DNA of 64,000 nt from Chrysoporthe austroafricana. Taxonomy: Eukaryota; Ascomycota; Sordariomycetes; Diaporthales; Cryphonectriaceae. Position numbers and translations under genes: made by a program. The notes under the pieces were generated by a model. It was given only the letters and a program-made list of their open reading frames with translations. It was not told the origin of the DNA and did no database searches. Shown here piece after piece: positions 1 to 11,139 of this stretch (positions within the stretch are counted from its first letter, which is position 1; the number at the start of each line of letters is the position of its first letter). The stretch is from assembly GCA_001051155.2 (NCBI GenBank), contig JYIP02000006.1, positions 372,001 through 436,000 on the forward strand, given 5' to 3'.

Positions 1-140
1 AAGGGTACATGGAGCGACAGGATCTGGTATACTCCATTCAGGGGTGGTTTGGAGGGGTGTTCCGATCTTCTCCTTAGCCCGCATCCATGAGTTCCGTGGC
101 AAGTCTCTCCTGTCCAGATCATCGACCCTATTATGGGCGT

Positions 141-577
141 TCAAGCAATGTCCATCTTTCCGAGTGCCTCCATGGCAGCATCCCTCTCGGCCTTGAGCTG
201 TTTCTTGGTCTTGACCGCATTCTCCGCGTCTGTCCCCGTGGCGTCGTCAGCGGAGGGAGAGCAACACGTCAAATAGGACAGGATGGAAAATACATACCCT
301 GCATCTCGACCTCCTTGGCGGCGTCGGCATCGGCCTTCCTCCGGATGGCGTGGGCCATCTGCTTCTCGAGCTTGCGCTGCTTCTTCTTGCTGAGGGCGGC
401 ATTGGGCCCGCTGGTGGGGAGCAGCCCGGCGCGGGCGCCGCGCCGGGCGTCTGCCTTTGCGACGCGCGACGGCAGCCTGGACGAGGCGAGGTGCTTGGCC
501 GCCTGCTTCCTGGCCTTGGCCGCGTGGGCAATCTGTCGGTTGCGCGACACCGTGTTGGGGTTCTTGACCGACGGCAT
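141..577 (-). CDS. Small basic lysine/arginine-rich protein, 2 exons, function unrecognised
   Basis: Two exons, 577-298 and 229-141, separated by a 68-nt intron (donor GTATGT, acceptor ACAG), encode a 122-residue protein starting MPSVKNPNTVSRNRQ and ending EALGKMDIA. Phase 1 is conserved across the junction and the second exon opens straight into a Lys/Glu/Ala helix, which supports the splice. The protein is strongly basic (motif LSKKKQRKLEK near residues 62-72) with an acidic-amphipathic C-terminal helix. Its composition resembles small nucleolar or ribosome-assembly factors such as the Alb1 type, but I cannot assign a family, so that role is only a guess. No signal peptide or membrane segment is visible. 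It lies head-to-tail downstream of the Ytp1-like gene on the same strand. Confidence 0.62.
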
Positions 578-850
578 TTTGGGCCTTGTGGAGTTACGAT
601 CCGACCTCGAAGGATTTCTTGATGATTATGGTGATGGCAGTGGTAACGTTTCTGTTGCAGGTCCCGTGCTCGCGGGAACTGGCGCGACGTCGAAGTATCT
701 AGTCGAGAGGTGGAAAGATTGGTTGTAGATGGAGCAGGAGAGGAAGAGGACTGAAGAACCTTGATATTCCAGCAGGCATTTGGGGAAATTTTAGCGGGGC
801 GATAAGGCCCCATGCCAGCTTATCGGTGCAACCCTTCTCCCCCCCCCCCC

Positions 851-891
<41 letters not shown>

Positions 892-1429
892 GGGGGGAAG
901 AAAAGAAAAAAAAAAAAAAGGAAAAAGGAAAAAAACATTTAAATTAAAGCAGGAAATCAGGCAACAGACGGAGAACACATAACGGCATCAGGGGGAAGCC
1001 GTCTCGAGAGCTGTCGGTATATAGGAGGACACGGAGATGATGAGAGCGCCAGGACAAGAACGTCGATCATCAGATAGAAGGCTGGCAACCCAATGGTAAG
1101 ATGAATTCTAGAAAATCAAGACTGGTCTCTCAACAGGTGCCAATGAGAGAAACACCGCCCAAGAGAGCTCCTGGCCGTTGGCCGTACAGTACAACCCAAA
1201 ACGCCCATTCATGCTGTCCAGCCAGAAGAAGCCTTCCCTGCTCCGCTCTGTGCCCAGCCCAGGGCTGGCTGGTCCCTGGTCTCGTTCTACGAGCACGTCG
1301 CCTCCATTTTCGTCAGATGCTACTGTATATGACCGCTGCGCCTCGGACAGATTACACGCACCGTGTAATTCCGGTGACATCAACATCCCCCATCCCCCTT
1401 TTACCCTCTCCCGCGTCCTCCAGTCGAAC
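578..1429. other. Intergenic, with homopolymer block
   Basis: This is the promoter side of the small basic gene and the 3' side of the Ytp1-like gene. At 839-897 there is a run of 13 C, 32 A and 14 G back to back, followed by A-rich sequence to about 936. No gene was found. The stacked homopolymers may be an assembly artefact. Confidence 0.6.
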
Positions 1430-3467
1430 CTAAGCAACCCGGTCGTTGTTTCGGCCTACCGTACTAGGGCTGGACAGGACCTCTCCCTCGCCCTCGCTCC
1501 TGTCGCCGTCCCCCTCCTTCAGGAGCTTCCGCCTCTGGGCCCGCTCCTCGTCCTCCTCATCGCTCATCAGCCCGTCCAGCTCAAACTCCTCTACGTCGCG
1601 CAGCCTCCTCTCGTCCATCGAAGCCACCCGCCGGCCGTTAGCCCCTGGTACGTGTCCGTTGATGCCCTTGGCCGCGACCGCCCCGTTCACGCTGCGGTCG
1701 TAGATATGGATAAGGACATTGGTGAAGAGGAAGGTGAGGAAGGCGAGGCTGTAGAGGATCAGGACGTAGGCCACGTGGTCGATGCCGGACTCGCTGACCA
1801 GCGCCATCTGCTCCTCAGTCGCGCCCATGAACAGGAAGCCCGAGGCATACAGCAGCTGGAGACGCGGTACACACATGATTAGCCGCTGCCGGACAGAGAG
1901 GACTGCACGGCGCACAAGACAGCCGCACCGGTTTTGGGGGGTTTTTTTTTCGGGGGGGGGGGCAGGGAGGGGCTATAGGACGACTTACAAAGGGAGGGAT
2001 GTACTGGAAGCTGTGGGTGTCGTAGCCACTCTCCGTGATGCCGACCTTGTCGTGCAGGACGAACGAGACCTCGATGATGCGGGTAATGCCGGCGGCCATG
2101 AGGGTATAGCCGAAGGCCTTGTGGGTCATGGCGCTGATGACGAGCTCCTGGGGGTGGGCGGACATGGCCCAGCCGGTGATAGCGATGACGAAGCCCGGGA
2201 TGAAGTTGCGTCGGGGGGAGCCGTCCCTGCCGCGGCTCAGCCAGACGCCGGCCAGGCCGGCGCACCACCAGACGATGCCCATGGTGGTGTGCTGCCAGTC
2301 GTTCTTGACCCAGGCGGTGCCCCACCTGTGCTCGGTGAAGGTGTTGACGCAACCCCAGGCGGCGATGACGACCGAATCGAAGAACTCCTGGGAGCGGCCG
2401 GTGCGGCGGAGCCACAGCTGGCCGACGAGCAGGGCCAGGGTCATGAGGATGCCGTAGGCGATGAAGGCGCTGCCCATGATGAAGTGGGCCAGGCACTGGC
2501 CGAGGTGGTCGCCCTGGCAGAAGCCCTGGGCGGTGATGCCGCCGAAGAGCAGCTGGGTCCAGACGACGACGGGGAAGGCCTTACCGCTGACGGAGTGGAC
2601 GGCGCGCACGACGGGGCGGACGCGGGCGTGGATGCCCTTCTCGAGGTGCAGCTTGAGGTAGACGCCGAGTACGATCTGGGCGAACATCTGGAAGTAGACC
2701 CAGTCGCCAAAGTGGGAGTGCACGTTGTCCGGGCGGAACTCACGGCCGCCGTGCATGTGGCCGAGGGCGTAGCCGACGAGGGCGAGTATGGTGCTGAGGG
2801 CCTGCACGGGGACGTGCCATCGGCTTTTGGTTATCTGGATCACACGAGAGTCTTGTCAGCCCAGCCCAGCCCAGCCCAGCCAGATCCAGCCCAACCCCAA
2901 GCCCACAAAGGCCACCACATGGCCTCGATACCGCCCCTGGTGGTGGTGCTCCCACTACCTCCTCCTCCCTCCTCTTCTCTCCTCTCCTCTCCTCCTCCCC
3001 TCCTTCCTAGGTCGGTTCCAGGACGACACAGCGCGGAGACGGGGCACCGGGGGGACAACTCACACCGAGGACCATGCCAAGGGGGAAGAGGACGCCAAAG
3101 GCGAGCATGTTGAGGAAGATGTGCGCCCATAGCGTCGAGTCCTAGAGGGCGGCGCAGGGTGCGCTGCTGTTAGCCTCCGCGTGTGCGTGTGCGTGCGCGT
3201 CTGCGCTGGGGAGAGGGCCGCCGTCGGGCGGCGCGGAAGGGTGCAACGTACGATGGGGTCCGGCGAGGTGGCGGCGCCGTCTGGGATGTTCTCGACGGCA
3301 TGATCGTGTGCGTCGGCCATGGGCAGCAGTAGGGCGGTGATGGACAGGAGGGCGGTGGTCTTGGAGGTCGAGGGTGCCGGCGCTGCTGAGGCGAGAGCTC
3401 TCCGTAGGGAATGTAGACCAAGAGGAAGACCAGGGGCCCGGGGAGGCATCGAGCGGGAGGCTATCAT
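1430..3467 (-). CDS. YTP1: Ytp1-like multi-pass membrane protein (DUF2427 + Ytp1 C-terminal domain)
   Basis: Four exons (3467-3252, 3141-3064, 2834-1989, 1855-1430) give 521 residues. All introns have GT-AG ends and phase 0, and the joins restore family motifs: DPI/DSTLWAHIF, GMVLG/ITKSRWH and IPPF/LLYASG. The N-terminus has a hydrophobic leader ending near a His-rich AHDH segment, then the DUF2427-like region (about residues 55-110). The long exon 3 carries many membrane segments of the Ytp1 C-terminal domain, and the last exon has two more plus an acidic, charged cytoplasmic tail. Yeast Ytp1 is a poorly understood membrane protein resembling mitochondrial electron-transport proteins, so its biochemical role is unknown. 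The start is the least certain part: the ATG at 3467 leaves about 30 residues before the hydrophobic leader, and an upstream 5' intron is possible. Intron 2 (229 nt) contains a CAGCC pentamer repeat. Confidence 0.85.
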
Positions 3468-6400
3468 GGCTGGGCCTGGCCTGACACCTGACTGGGCTCC
3501 GTCTGTGGGCTGAGTGACCTGGCTCTGGCTGGGCTGGCAGAGCGTCGGCTGTTTCGAATCTGTCCCGGAGGAGTGCTGGGCTGGGCCGGGTTGAGGTTTT
3601 GGGGGGGGGGTGGTACGCAATCACCCACCGCGGGCAGTGAGTGGGCGCGCAGTCGAGGAGGTCGGAAAGGGGAAAAGGGCTGGATGGATCGGATGGATGT
3701 GATCTGATTGACTGGTCGGCGGCCCTGTCCGTCCTGTCTGTGCCCCACAGCGCATGCGGGTGCGCAATGCGGTCGTCGTAATGCAACTGAGGCCGCTGTG
3801 AGTGGCCACCTGGCAACGGCGAGCGCGCAAACGCCGGGTCCTCCTATTCAGGCCCGGTGGGGCGCCCTCCGGCTGCTCTATATTTACTTGGGCAGGGTGC
3901 TCTGCCCGCCTCCCACGTACCGAGCGTTGGACGCTGGCGACGAGGCCTGCGCAGCAGTGTTGTGTTGGTGGAATTGTGGGACGGCGACGGCGATGGGGAT
4001 GGAGATGGGGATGGGTGAGGATGATGGGTGATGGTGATGGTGACGGCGACGGCGATGGCGATGGCGATGGCGATGGCGATGGGAGAAGGGAGAAGCAAGC
4101 AGCCGTGGAGCACGCGCTTGGGCGCTGGGCACTGGAGGGCGCTGGGAGGGCGCTGGAAGGGCGCTGGCGCACTCACTCACTGAGTATTGGGGCTCTGGGC
4201 GCTGAACGCCGCGGCACGGCTCGCCCGGCAGCATGCCTAGGTACTCTGCCACCACGGTACTGCTACATCTGCACTCATAGTAGTGTGCACTAAGCGGAAG
4301 TACTGCAACGGTGGCGCTCATTACCTAATCCCGAGCTCGGGTGTCGGTCCACCTGCCCAATCTACGCCGAGATGAGTGCTTACGTACGCCCGACTAGTCC
4401 ACGCGACGCACGACGGGTTCCAGCTGCGAGACCATTCATAAAAGGAAATGAAAATCGGGTTCTTTTTCGAGAGTCAGCCCTCCTGTTGGGTCGACCGCGC
4501 GGCTGGTTCAGGTTCATCTACGTTCCTCTGGGTGAAGGCCTACCTCTGTCTAAGGAGAAGAAAGAAGTAGGAGGAATGAAAAAGGAAAAAAAGGGAAAAA
4601 AAGAGACGGAGAGAGAGAGAGAAAGGGGGGCCACGGACTCGGGGAAGATCACGACCACTGCAGGACAGCAGCAACAGACAGCTCCATGGCCGATATCCTG
4701 GGGCTGAGTTGGGGCGAAACTTAATTCCCTCTCTCTCCCAAGTCAAGTCGAAGCGGCTGTCTGCAGAACTGTATGGGTAGACTGTAGACTCGGGTGCTGA
4801 AAGGTGATGGCCAGTCCCCGGTAGCTGGTATATATGCCAGAATTCTGGATCATTATGGCCTCTCCGGGTATGTGGAGTTGAACGTGCTCAGAAGGCAATG
4901 AGGCAAAAGTCTCGGAGTGGAGGGCATACTTGCCGCCCAGCACGGTCCCGGCCGGTCCACATGCACGCCGGAGACAGAAGAAATGTCAGACACAAAGCCA
5001 GCAGGAATCCGAGATCGAGGCCCTGCATTCGCATATACGAGGGAGATCAGACCCCGTGGGCTGGATACTTTTGTTTCCTCCCCACGCGAGACAAGTACGG
5101 CCAGACCACCATTGCCTCTCGTCAGGGCGCCGAGAACACTGTCGTCACGACCTCGATTAAGCTCGCCGGATCCGAGGCATCTGCTGGTCCACCGGGATAA
5201 GCAGCCTAGTTCTGCTTTGAATCCCGTCTACATCTCGAACGCAAGGTATGCATAGACCCGGCCATGATGCTCGCAGTATTATTCGACGCGATAGCGCCTT
5301 GCTCTGGTCTCAAGGAGGCTCGACAAGACCGACATCGACGGCATAGACTGATACAGGCGCCAGCCGCCGAGCACGTCAGTAAGTCACGCCCAGGCAATCA
5401 GCACACAACAGCCTCGTAATCCATGGCCTTCAGGTGCTGCGTGTTGAGACGGACGGTATCATTGCCACGTGTGGGTGAGACTGGCATCCTACAGCATTTC
5501 ATGCCCGCACTCGAGGTTGGCTCTGGCTGCCCGGAGGGTGTGTAGGCGGTTATGCTATATGGGGTGGGCCGCTGCATACTTTCCCAGGTCATCGCGATTC
5601 ACCTTCCAGAGCGGTCACGGTTGGCAGCTTAGATTCTGATGACGGCCGCGCGGGACATCCCCCGTACGGCTTGGACAGCCTGCCCTGGCGCCCATGAGAT
5701 AGCTCCGTGTGAAGCTGTGTACAGGCACCCAGGTAGGTAGTCTTGCGGGCAGCCGGTCCTGGAAACATCGGGCTGTGACAGAACCGCCACGGTACTGTGG
5801 CGACACGGTCAGACTGAGGACTCCATCGAGCTCGTGCGCGCAGCTCGCCATGGACGAGCTGTGGTCGGGATCCGGTCCAGCTCCTGCCGCAGCCGCCGTG
5901 TTGTCCCCAGCTGGTTCTGGCCCGTCCCTGCTGGGCTCTGCCGATGGCTCCCACTGCCGACGCCGACGATGGGAAGAGCCAGACCTGGAGGCAGCTCCGT
6001 CCCACCCAGACATGACCTGCAGCACCTCGACTGAGGGGCGCAGTTCCTCTGCATCTGCGGCTTCATAAACCCCCAATGCCCTGCCGTCGCTGGATCGGAG
6101 GTACACGCCGTCAACGTTGGCTCGGCCCATTTCAGGCGTACACAGATCTATGTCGACCCTATAGTACGTATTGCCTTCGTGGCGCAGGCGGACCAGCCCC
6201 TTCCTGCCCCGTCAAGATTGGTCTCATCCGATGCCCTCGCGGCCCTCCGGAGATGCTCGGACTGCTATGTGTTCTCCGCCTGCAGACATACAATCACCTT
6301 ATCTGTGCAGCCTGGCTGGCCGGCGCGGCGGGGGTCACAGGCATTTTCGCGTCACATGCGGCTCGGCTTCGCGGTCCCAGTCAGGCGTCGGGCAGGTGAG

Positions 6401-7249
6401 ACACGGGGGGTCGCGCTGGTCTCGTGGCGGCATTCTTCAGTGCAAGCACCAGCACTCAGGTCCGCACAGCGCCACTGGAGGTGTCTTGCCAGGAGGGTCG
6501 GTCGGTCTGCAGGGCAGGTCGTGCCCAGAGAAGGTCATCGCCGTCGCAGGCCTCGGAGGCTGACTGCCGTTGTGGTTGGTGACGTCGGCCACGTCTGGGA
6601 ACATCACCAGCGCAGGCTGCGCAGGGATCAACAAACCCGGCAGGCTGAGCACCGAGGGCACCGGGCAGCGAGGACAGCTCCTGACGATCGAAATTCGACA
6701 ACCGAGCGGCCGTTGGCGATCAGTGCAATGACTCAAGGTCTCTCTCAAGGGCAGGCGGGACGGATCACGCCACAGGCTTTTATTGTCCTGCGATGCGCGG
6801 AAGGGCGCGGGACCGCTAGGGAACGGGCCGAAGAGACTGAAGGAAAGAGAAGAGCGGAGGCAGGATGACTACTACTGATGAGTACCACGACTGATCCGCT
6901 ATGTACTGACAGTGACTGAGCAGGAGGTCGTCTCTCAAGGTGGCTCGGGCGGCGCGTGACCGGGCTGGTGGTGGTGCCAAGCCGGCCGGCGTGCGGCGCA
7001 GCGCGGCACCTGCGCCGGAGGCGTCGGGAGCTGACTTGAGTGGTCCGGGGCCCCGAGGGCCAAGACGAGGAGGAGAGGGGGGAGGCTCTGTCCCCGCAGG
7101 TGACTGTGCCGGCGAACTCTCGTCAGCCTTTTCCCGTCACGAGCATGGCCGCACGGGAGGAGTCACAGGCGCCAAAGGTGGCACGAGGCGGACAGCACCC
7201 GGCGGGCCGGTCGCGTGCCAGGCTGACGGGGCGATGCTGACGCTGGGGA
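3468..7249. other. Long gene-poor intergenic region
   Basis: About 3.8 kb with no gene I can defend. It contains the Ytp1 promoter, the GATGGN repeat at 3975-4083, a purine-rich patch near 4557-4630 and several ORFs on both strands, mostly Arg/Pro/Ser-rich, as expected by chance in GC-rich DNA. The least bad candidate is 6130-5615 on the minus strand, listed under rejected items. Confidence 0.5.
3975..4083. repeat. GATGGN/GGCGAT microsatellite
   Basis: Tandem hexamers of the form GATGGN (GATGGG, GATGGT, GACGGC, GATGGC) become perfect GATGGC towards the 3' end. It lies about 0.5 kb upstream of the Ytp1-like start. Confidence 0.85.
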
Positions 7250-7259
7250 TATATAAAAG
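7250..7259 (+). promoter_or_regulatory. Putative TATA box (TATATAAAAG)
   Basis: A near-consensus TATA element in otherwise GC-rich sequence, 127 bp upstream of the ATG of the small ORF at 7386. The spacing suits a core promoter with a short 5' leader. It is a sequence match only. Confidence 0.45.
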
Positions 7260-7385
7260 CGCTCGGTGCCCCGGCCGCAGGCGCTGTCGCCGGCAGAGCG
7301 CCCTAGACTGAAGAAAAGACCGCCCGCGACCAGCAGCGACAGAGGGCGACAGCATAGCACGAGAGAGAACCCCCGACAGCCGAAG

Positions 7386-7580
7386 ATGATCAATCCGGCC
7401 AAGACGCTGTGGTGGGAGACGTTCGAGCTGTGGGACGCGGTGTTGTACCACGTGGGGGACATCTACTACAGGGCGGCGAGGCCCAAGGTTACGAAGAGGC
7501 AGACGCGCCCGTCCAGGCCGCGGAGGTCGATGCCGAAGCGGCGGGCGCAACGAGGGACGAGAGACGGCCCGGGTTTCTGA
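7386..7580 (+). CDS. Candidate small ORF, unrecognised (64 aa)
   Basis: ATG at 7386 opens a 64-residue frame beginning MINPAKTLWWETFELWDAV, an aromatic-rich amphipathic N-terminus, followed by a very basic Arg/Lys-rich C-terminal half, stop at 7578. It is preceded by a TATA-like box and an A/G-rich leader, with a purine at -3 of the ATG. I know no family with this sequence. The first half looks like protein by composition (LWWETFELWDAVLYHVGDIYY) while the basic tail looks more like chance GC-rich translation, so the frame may be real, part of a spliced gene, or spurious. Confidence 0.3.
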   Translation: MINPAKTLWWETFELWDAVLYHVGDIYYRAARPKVTKRQTRPSRPRRSMPKRRAQRGTRDGPGF

Positions 7581-7839
7581 GGCGGCGACGGGCGCAGCGG
7601 ACACGACGGACGACGGGCTCGCACGCACATCTGCCCTTGTCGACAGATAGACCTAGTGCGATGCGATGCGATGCGACACGACCCACGGGGATACGGAAGC
7701 AAGCATATACGTACGTACCCAGCAGTCGTGCCCTAGTACGACGACTGTACGCGCGGGCAAGAGGCGGTGCCGCCCAGGCCAGGTGCCGCCAGAGCCGGAG
7801 GGTGTGCCCGGTGCCGACACTACCGGGACCCTTCAAAAG

Positions 7840-7960
7840 AAAAAAAAAAAAAAAAAAAAAACACCCCCCCCCCCACCCCNCGGGCGGGGGGGGGGGGCCG
7901 CCCACGCAGGCGGGCGCACAGCTGGAGGGGGGGCGCGCGGGCAGAAAAACGGGGACCAAC

Positions 7961-7989
<29 letters not shown>
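7840..7989. other. Homopolymer block containing an ambiguous base
   Basis: Runs of A, then C, an N at 7880, then G, and a second A run at about 7962-7989. This arrangement is unlike nearby sequence and suggests a low-quality join or unresolved homopolymers. Confidence 0.7.
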
Positions 7990-7993
<4 letters not shown>

Positions 7994-8565
7994 TCGAGGC
8001 AGTGCAGTGCCAGGATGCCACCGGCCCGATACGAAGAACAGCCGGCCGTGCCACCCACCCACCCTCCCACGCAACCCGCCACGTCCCAAGTCAAAAGACG
8101 GCACGGAGGAGTGCCGTCGAGAGGGACCCACGCAGGCCAGGCCAAGCACGCCCGCTGCACGACACGGCGCGCCGAGGGAAGAGATGGACGGTCGTCCCTC
8201 CACCGCCCGGCCACGACCACCAGGGTGAAACACCGGCAGCCCTGGGCGGGTGGGACAGGGTGGGCTGCCCTGCTGGTGGCCGCCTGTGAGGGCGGACAAC
8301 CCGGGTGGAGAGGTGGATGGGTTTGAGGAGGCGACGTCTGTCCTGGTCGATCTCATATTGTGATGTGATGATGCTGCTACCCATAGGGAGCAGGTCGAGT
8401 AGGGGTGGGGACAAAGGGGGGGTGGGCAGCACGGATGGCCCCAGGCCGGCAGAGGCCTGTCAGTCGCGGAAATAGATTGCTGCCTTGTACTCCGTACTGA
8501 GCAGGCGGTTTACAGCTGCGCTCGCGGACGACGAGTCGTGGAGTGTCTGGCTGGTGGTGGTGATG

Positions 8566-8594
8566 GTAGTAGTAGTAGTAGTAGTAGTAGTAGT
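8566..8594. repeat. GTA trinucleotide microsatellite
   Basis: About nine tandem GTA units, uninterrupted. Confidence 0.9.
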
Positions 8595-9182
8595 CGTGGG
8601 ATGAGGCCAGGCCTGGCCCCCTTTTCCGAGGCCAGCATGAACGAACGGCTGGCTGCCCGTCTTCCTTCATTCTCTACTATAAGTGGTGCAGCACAGTACT
8701 GGGGTAACCTTACTGGTCGCGTACTGGGGTCGCTGGGTACAGACGTACTGGGTTAGGTAGCCCGTAACTGGCTGGGTGATGAGAGGCGTTTCTCGTGTCA
8801 GTACACACATAGTACGGTGCACAGTGCGCGGTGCAGGCACACATGCCTCGTATTGGCTCCTGCGGCAGGAGGGCACGGCGTTGACCCAGGCAGGGCCTGG
8901 TCAGAACCATATCTTGACGGCACCAGAGGCTTCGCCCTCTGCTGCTAGTGGGCCAGCCGCCGGCGGGAGGCCGGCGCCACAGTACGAACTGCGAACTGCC
9001 AGGGCACGCCAGGGCGCTCCAGGTACCCGCCCGGCGCTGCTGTGTCTGCTGCCAAGAAATGTACCTGCAGATCCGGCTGCAGCATGCTACCATAGTACAT
9101 GCCACTCAGCAGGGTGGCAGTGGGTGGCAGTGGGTGGGTACGCACGACCAACTTACTCGGTGTCCCATACTACGTAGTACGC

Positions 9183-9233
9183 TGGCGCGGGGGCTGGCGC
9201 TATCGCTGGCGCGGGGGCTGGCGCTGGGACGCT
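9183..9233. repeat. Short GC-rich tandem duplication
   Basis: The segment GCTGGCGCGGGGGCTGGCG occurs twice in direct orientation with a few bases between. It lies beside GTAC-rich palindromic sequence. Confidence 0.8.
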
Positions 9234-9506
9234 GGCTGCTGCGATGCCGTATCGTATCGCTGTCGTTACAGTAGCAGCCGCTGTCCATACTTAGTAGTAC
9301 TATGTTCCTAGTAGGCACCGCGGGGTGTACCGTGTGTACTGTGTGCGCGCCCCCAGGACCGTTGGCGTTGGCGGGTGGCCCGTCGTTGGCTGCAGATCAG
9401 CCGAGCACCTCATCGCCCTCCCTATTTCCTCCGTGACCCTCCTCTCATCTCCTCGCGTCTGGACCCCGACAGCATAGCCACACCGGCACCACGGCACCAG
9501 CGGCTC

Positions 9507-9536
9507 CCACGGCTCCCACGGCTCCCACGGCAGCGA
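9507..9536. repeat. 9-bp tandem repeat (GGCTCCCAC x3)
   Basis: Three consecutive copies of GGCTCCCAC in noncoding sequence. Confidence 0.85.
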
Positions 9537-11139
9537 GGAGGAGGCCAGCCAGCCCGGCTGTCAGCTTCCCTGGGGACCGCCCGCGCGGCCAATCCCCCGA
9601 TCCAACGATCTTCATCTTGCAGCCCACCACAGCAGCAGCGGCCGGTGGACCTCGCCGTCGCCGCCCTGCTGCCAATCAGCGCCTCTCGAGGGCGAGGGGG
9701 CGGTTCGTCGTGTGTCTCTCCCCTGCGCTTCCAAACCCCCGGATGGCCACAAGGTGGAGCCAATATCCAGCGAAAAAGGGGGGGTGGGTCCGCCCGCGAG
9801 GCCCACCGCCGGCCCACTCCCAGCCTGCGCTTCCTCGTCTGCTCGTTATGCCCACGCCCCCGTCGTCGGTGAGGGTCGTGATGGTCGGCCCCAGCAGCGC
9901 CGGTGACGTCCCAAGTACGCGTCGCCGTGCGGTCCCAGGCCGTGCCAGGGTCCGCAAGGGAGGCCCAAGGGAGACAGCCAGGCCCGCTAGGAACACCCCC
10001 CTCCCTCTCTCCTCGCCCCTCGCTGCCCTGCCAGCACGCGGCCCGCTCGACGTCTCCATCGCCATCTCCTGGTAACCTCAATCTCCTGCCCTCGCCTCGC
10101 CTCGCCCTGGTGCTGCGCATACCCTGCCCACCCTGGAGTGCCCTGGCCGGCTGCCTTCTCTTTTTGAGCGCGTCACCTCTCTCCCCCCTGCGGTCCTGGC
10201 CGCGCTGCAGTTCTTCCAGTCCAGACCAACTCTCGACCTTCTTTTTTCACTCCTCCTCCTCCCCCCTCTTGAACTCTTCTCACCTCACCACCTCACACCA
10301 TCGTCACTCGACAGGTTGAACCGGGCCCGACTTCTTGCCTCTTCAGCCGTCCCTTGACGCCTTCTTCTCCCCACCGCTTTTTATTTTTATTCACCACTCT
10401 CGTTGAACACAGCATTCCGCTCTCCCACCGACGCACCTCGTGCCATCTGCCTCTTGTGTCTTATCGCTATTGAAATCAGGGAACGGTTGCTGAAGGTGCG
10501 TTCTGGAGCCTACGATTCCCTCCCCCCTCCCCCTCAAGAGAAAGAATGAAGGAAACTGGGAAAAGGGGAAAAAGAAATAAAAAAATTTAAAAAAAAATTC
10601 CCGCCTTGCTGCGGTCGGCAACGTCATCCGTCCCCCAGCCGCCGTCCCAGCTACACAACACACACACGCACACACGTACGAGCCTGCATCACAAACGCAT
10701 CACTATGTACAAAAACAGGACGGGGGCGCAGACTTCGGACGGCAGACCCAGTTTACCAGCTCAGCCCATCCCGGCCCATCCCAGCCACGTCCTGGTGCTT
10801 GGGACTCGCGAGTCGGGTGCAGAGTGGTCCCCCTCCCCCTCCACGCGTCGTCACCTCGCCTTGACAGAACCTGCTGCTGGCTGGTGCAGACCCTCCCAGA
10901 AAAGAACTAAATCCACCCTCACTCGTGTTGCCGTCTCCCAACCCCAATCGCCCCAGACATCATATCCATATCACCACCCTCGGGTCTTGAGAGACAGACC
11001 GCAGCTGCAGATGGTCCAGGCTAACCCCCTTCCTAGACCACCTCATTCTTAATACCCAACCAACTTACTGCCACTCATTGTCTGTATTCCGATCAAGGAA
11101 AACAAAAAAAAAAAAAAAAAACCCCCAGAAGTCTTCACC

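Larger units (their letters stand above)
7581..11139. other. Gene-poor intergenic region and GH72 upstream region
   Basis: No supported gene. It contains a poly-A/poly-C/N/poly-G/poly-A block at 7840-7989, a GTA trinucleotide run at 8566-8594, GTAC-rich clusters at 8690-8820 and 9160-9305, short tandem repeats at 9183-9233 and 9507-9536, and pyrimidine-rich sequence from 10080 to 11135 that is probably promoter and 5' leader of the glucanosyltransferase gene. Confidence 0.5.

Noticed and set aside
1782..3113. 443-codon plus-strand ORF opposite the Ytp1-like gene
   Set aside because: Antisense to well-supported exons; its composition (Gly/Asp/Glu/Ala) is the mirror of GC3-biased coding on the other strand.
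5615..6130. 171-codon minus-strand ORF (starts MGRANVDGVYLRSSDG)
   Set aside because: The first 40 residues look protein-like, but the rest is low-complexity Arg/Ser/Pro; no family, no splice-supported extension found.
6179..6868. 229-codon plus-strand Arg-rich ORF
   Set aside because: Starts at GTG, composition is what random GC-rich sequence gives, no recognisable motif.
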